Below, in pieces: positions 7,292 to 10,000 of a stretch of DNA of 10,000 nucleotides. The stretch comes from Theodoxus fluviatilis. Taxonomy: Eukaryota; Mollusca; Gastropoda; Cycloneritida; Neritidae. The position numbers and the translations under genes are program-made. How positions within the stretch are numbered: position 1 is the first letter of the stretch; the number at the start of each line of letters is the position of its first letter. The stretch spans positions 95,001 through 105,000 of the forward strand of contig JAWQFJ010016713.1 of NCBI GenBank assembly GCA_034096865.1, written 5' to 3'. The notes under the pieces were generated by a model that saw only the letters and a program-made list of their open reading frames with translations, had not been told where the DNA came from and made no database searches.

Positions 7292-9716
7292 AGTACTACT
7301 GTGTAGTGTGTGGAGAGTACTACAGTGTAGTGTGTGGGTAGTACTACAGTGTAGTGTGTGGGTAGTACTACAGTGTAGTGTGTGGGTAGTACTACAGTGT
7401 AGTGTGTGGGTAGTACTACAGTGTAGTGTGTGGGTAGTACTACAGTGTAGTGTGTGTTTAGTACTACAGTGTAGTGTGTGAGTAGTACTACAGTGTAGTG
7501 TGTGAGTAGTACTACAGTGTAGTGTGTGGTTAGTACTACAGTGTAGTGTGTGAGTAGTACTACAGTGTAGTGTGTGGTTAGTACTACAGTGTAGTGTGTG
7601 AGTAGTACTACAGAGTAGTGTGTGAGTAGTACTACAGTGTAGTGTGTGGGTAGTACTACAGTGTAGTGTGTGGGTAGTACTACAGTGTAGTGTGTGGGTA
7701 GTACTACAGTGTAGTGTGTGGGTAGTAGTACAGTGTAGTGTGTGGGTAGTACTACAGTGTAGTGTGTGGGTAGTACTACAGTGTAGTGTGTGAGTAGTAC
7801 TACAGTGTAGTGTGTGGTTAGTACTACAGTGTAGTGTGTGGGTAGTAGTACAGTGTAGTGTGTGGGTAGTACTACAGTGTAGTGTGGTGGTAGTACTACA
7901 GTGTAGTGCGTGGGTAGTACTACAGTGTAGTGTGTGGACAGTACTACAGTGTAGTGTGTGGGTAGTAGTACAGTGTAGTGTGTGGGTAGTACTACAGTGT
8001 AGTGTGTGGTAGTACTACAGTGTAGTGTGTGGTAGTACTACAGTGTAGTGTGTGGTAGTACTACAGTGTAGTGTGTGGTAGTACTACAGTGTAGTGTGTG
8101 GTAGTACTACAGTGTAGTGTGTGGGTAGTACTACAGTGTAGTGTGTGGGTAGTACTACAGTGTAGTGTGTGTTAGTACTACAGTGTAGTGTGTGAGTAGT
8201 ACTACAGTGTAGTGTGTGGGTAGTACTACAGTGTAGTGTGTGGGTAGTACTACAGTGTAGTGTGTGAGTAGTACTACAGTGTAGTGTGTGGGTAGTACTA
8301 CAGTGTAGTGTGTGGGTAGTACTACAGTGTAGTGTGTGGGTAGTACTACAGTGTAGTGTGTGGGTAGTACTACAGTGTAGTGTGTGGGTAGTACTACAGT
8401 GTAGTGTGTGGTAGTACTACAGTGTAGTGTGTGGGTAGTACTACAGTGTAGTGTGTGGGTAGTACTACAGTGTAGTGTGTGGGTAGTACTACAGTGTAGT
8501 GTGTGGGTAGTACTACAGTGTAGTGTGTGGGTAGTACTACAGTGTAGTGTGTGGGTAGTACTACAGTGTAGTGTGTGGTAGTACTACAGTGTAGTGTGTG
8601 GGTAGTACTACAGTGTAGTGTGTGGGTAGTACTACAGTGTAGTGTGTGGGTAGTACTACAGTGTAGTGTGTGGGTAGTACTACAGTGTAGTGTGTGGACA
8701 GTACTACAGTGTAGTGTGTGGGTAGTACTACAGTGTAGTGTGTGGGTAGTACTACAGTGTAGTGTGTGGGTAGTACTACAGTGTAGTGTGTGGGTAGTAC
8801 TACAGTGTAGTGTGTGGGTAGTACTACAGTGTAGTGTGTGGGTAGTACTACAGTGTAGTGTGTGGGTAGTACTACAGTGTAGTGTGTGGGTAGTACTACA
8901 GTGTAGTGTGTGGGTAGTACTACAGTGTAGTGTGTGGGTAGTACTACAGTGTAGTGTGTGGGTAGTACTACAGTGTAGTGTGTGGGTAGTACTACAGTGT
9001 AGTGTGTGGGTAGTACTACAGTGTAGTGTGTGGGTAGTACTACAGTGTAGTGTGTGGGTAGTACTACAGTGTAGTGTGTGGGTAGTACTACAGTGTAGTG
9101 TGTGGGTAGTACTACAGTGTAGTGTGTGGGTAGTACTACAGTGTAGTGTGTGGGTAGTACTACAGTGTAGTGTGTGGGTAGTACTACAGTGTAGTGTGTG
9201 GGTAGTACTACAGTGTAGTGTGTGGGTAGTACTACAGTGTAGTGTGTGGGTAGTACTACAGTGTAGTGTGTGGGTAGTACTACAGTGTAGTGTGTGGTTA
9301 GTACTACAGTGTAGTGTGTGAGTAGTACTACAGTGTAGTGTGTGGGTAGTACTACAGTGTAGTGTGTGGGTAGTACTACAGTGTAGTGTGTGGGTAGTAC
9401 TACAGTGTAGTGTGTGGGTAGTACTACAGTGTAGTGTGTGGGTAGTACTACAGTGTAGTGTGTGGGTAGTACTACAGTGTAGTGTGTGGGTAGTACTACA
9501 GTGTAGTGTGTGGGTAGTACTACAGTGTAGTGTGTGGGTAGTACTACAGTGTAGTGTGTGGGTAGTACTACAGTGTAGTGTGTGGGTAGTACTACAGTGT
9601 AGTGTGTGGGTAGTACTACAGTGTAGTGTGTGGGTAGTACTACAGTGTAGAGTGTGGGTAGTACTACAGTGTGGTGTGTGGGTAGTACTACAGTGTAGTG
9701 TGTAGAGTGGGTAGTA
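7292..9716 (-). repeat. 24-bp satellite array in inverted orientation, about 100 units
   Basis: This is the reverse complement of the left array; a typical unit is 8947-8970, with CAGTGTAGTGTGTGGG followed by TAGTACTA. It is more uniform than the left array. From about 8703 to 9290 some 25 units are identical, as are about 13 from 9325 to 9640. Variants include TGTGGTTAG and TGTGAGTAG types at 7440-7620 and 9294-9320, GGACAG at 7937 and 8697, and TAGTAGTAC at 7723, 7843 and 7963. Several units are 23 bp, with GG for GGG, notably five in a row from about 8005 to 8105. Confidence 0.97.
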
Positions 9717-10000
9717 CTACAGTGTAGTGTGTAGTGTGTGGGTAGTAGTACAGTGTAGTGTGTAGTGTGTGGGTAGTAGTACGGTGTAGTGTGTGAGTGT
9801 AGTACAGTGTGGTGTGTGGGTAGTGCTACTGAGTAGTGTGATAGTAATACAGAGTACAATGTGGGTACTACTACAGTGTAGTTTTAGAACTGTAATACTT
9901 GTGCAGTGTGGGTATATTGTTTCTGCAGTATTACAATGTAGTGAGCATACTTGGTGCGTAAGACAGCATAGCCCATACCTGTTGCATAACACATCTCAAC
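9717..10000 (-). repeat. right outer arm of long inverted repeat, cut by window end
   Basis: This is the reverse complement of 774-1057 with one mismatch in 284 bp. It starts in composite satellite units and ends in the near-unique sequence that precedes the left array. The match is still perfect at base 10000, so the arm very probably goes on outside the window. Its open frame is simply the mirror of the one at 782-1057. Confidence 0.95.

Noticed and set aside
7292..9716. Telomere with a complex repeat (GTGTGTGGGTAG resembles some yeast telomeres)
   Set aside because: The array lies in both orientations, has near-unique DNA on both outer sides, and its units keep a palindrome not typical of telomerase templates. 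The resemblance is limited to a short GT-rich stretch.
8561..9859. 432-codon open frame of THYTVVLP octads on the - strand
   Set aside because: It is the same satellite artefact in the inverted arm, fully overlapped by a 248-codon open frame on the + strand (8575-9321).
774..10000. Large inverted-repeat transposon (foldback element)
   Set aside because: No transposase, no target-site duplication and no defined outer ends are visible. The adapter-like centre gives a simpler explanation. It cannot be fully excluded without sequence beyond the window.

Overview
This window is almost entirely repetitive eukaryotic DNA. No complete protein-coding gene can be supported in it. The only gene-like signal is a possible short exon near the left end (about 78-139), preceded by a good 3' splice site. 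That exon, plus layered minisatellites, points to intron or gene-flank DNA of a eukaryote, most likely an animal. The species cannot be read from the sequence.

Layout. Bases 1-60 hold a 19-bp minisatellite. Bases 78-139 are the candidate exon. Bases 140-773 are mostly a degenerate 28-bp tandem repeat interrupted by about 200 bp of plain sequence. Bases 774-1057 are a transition zone into the main array. From about 1058 to 7108 the + strand carries about 250 copies of a 24-bp satellite unit in C/A-rich orientation, with many variant units and several multi-unit higher-order duplications. Bases 7109-7291 are a non-satellite spacer. From 7292 to 9716 the same satellite returns in the opposite (G/T-rich) orientation, about 100 copies and much more uniform. 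Bases 9717-10000 are the reverse complement of 774-1057, with one mismatch in 284 bp. The window is therefore a very large imperfect palindrome whose right arm runs off the window end.

The key observation is at the strand switch. The spacer begins at 7112 with 13 bases (ATCTCTCTCAACA) that match, from memory, the start of the PacBio SMRTbell hairpin adapter. A G/A-rich stretch resembling a noisy copy of the rest follows, and AGAGAT, the adapter's other end, occurs at 7172-7177. An adapter at the turning point of a palindrome is the signature of a missed-adapter read, in which the polymerase goes round the hairpin and reads the other strand. I think the palindrome is most likely a sequencing and assembly artefact built on a real 24-bp satellite locus. 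One fact does not fit simply: the right array is about 3.6 kb shorter than the left and does not mirror its variant order, so repeat collapse or a different consensus must also be involved.

The long open frames on both strands (up to 673 codons, of THYTVVLP-like or WVVLQCSV-like octads) arise because 24 is a multiple of 3. They should not be annotated as proteins.
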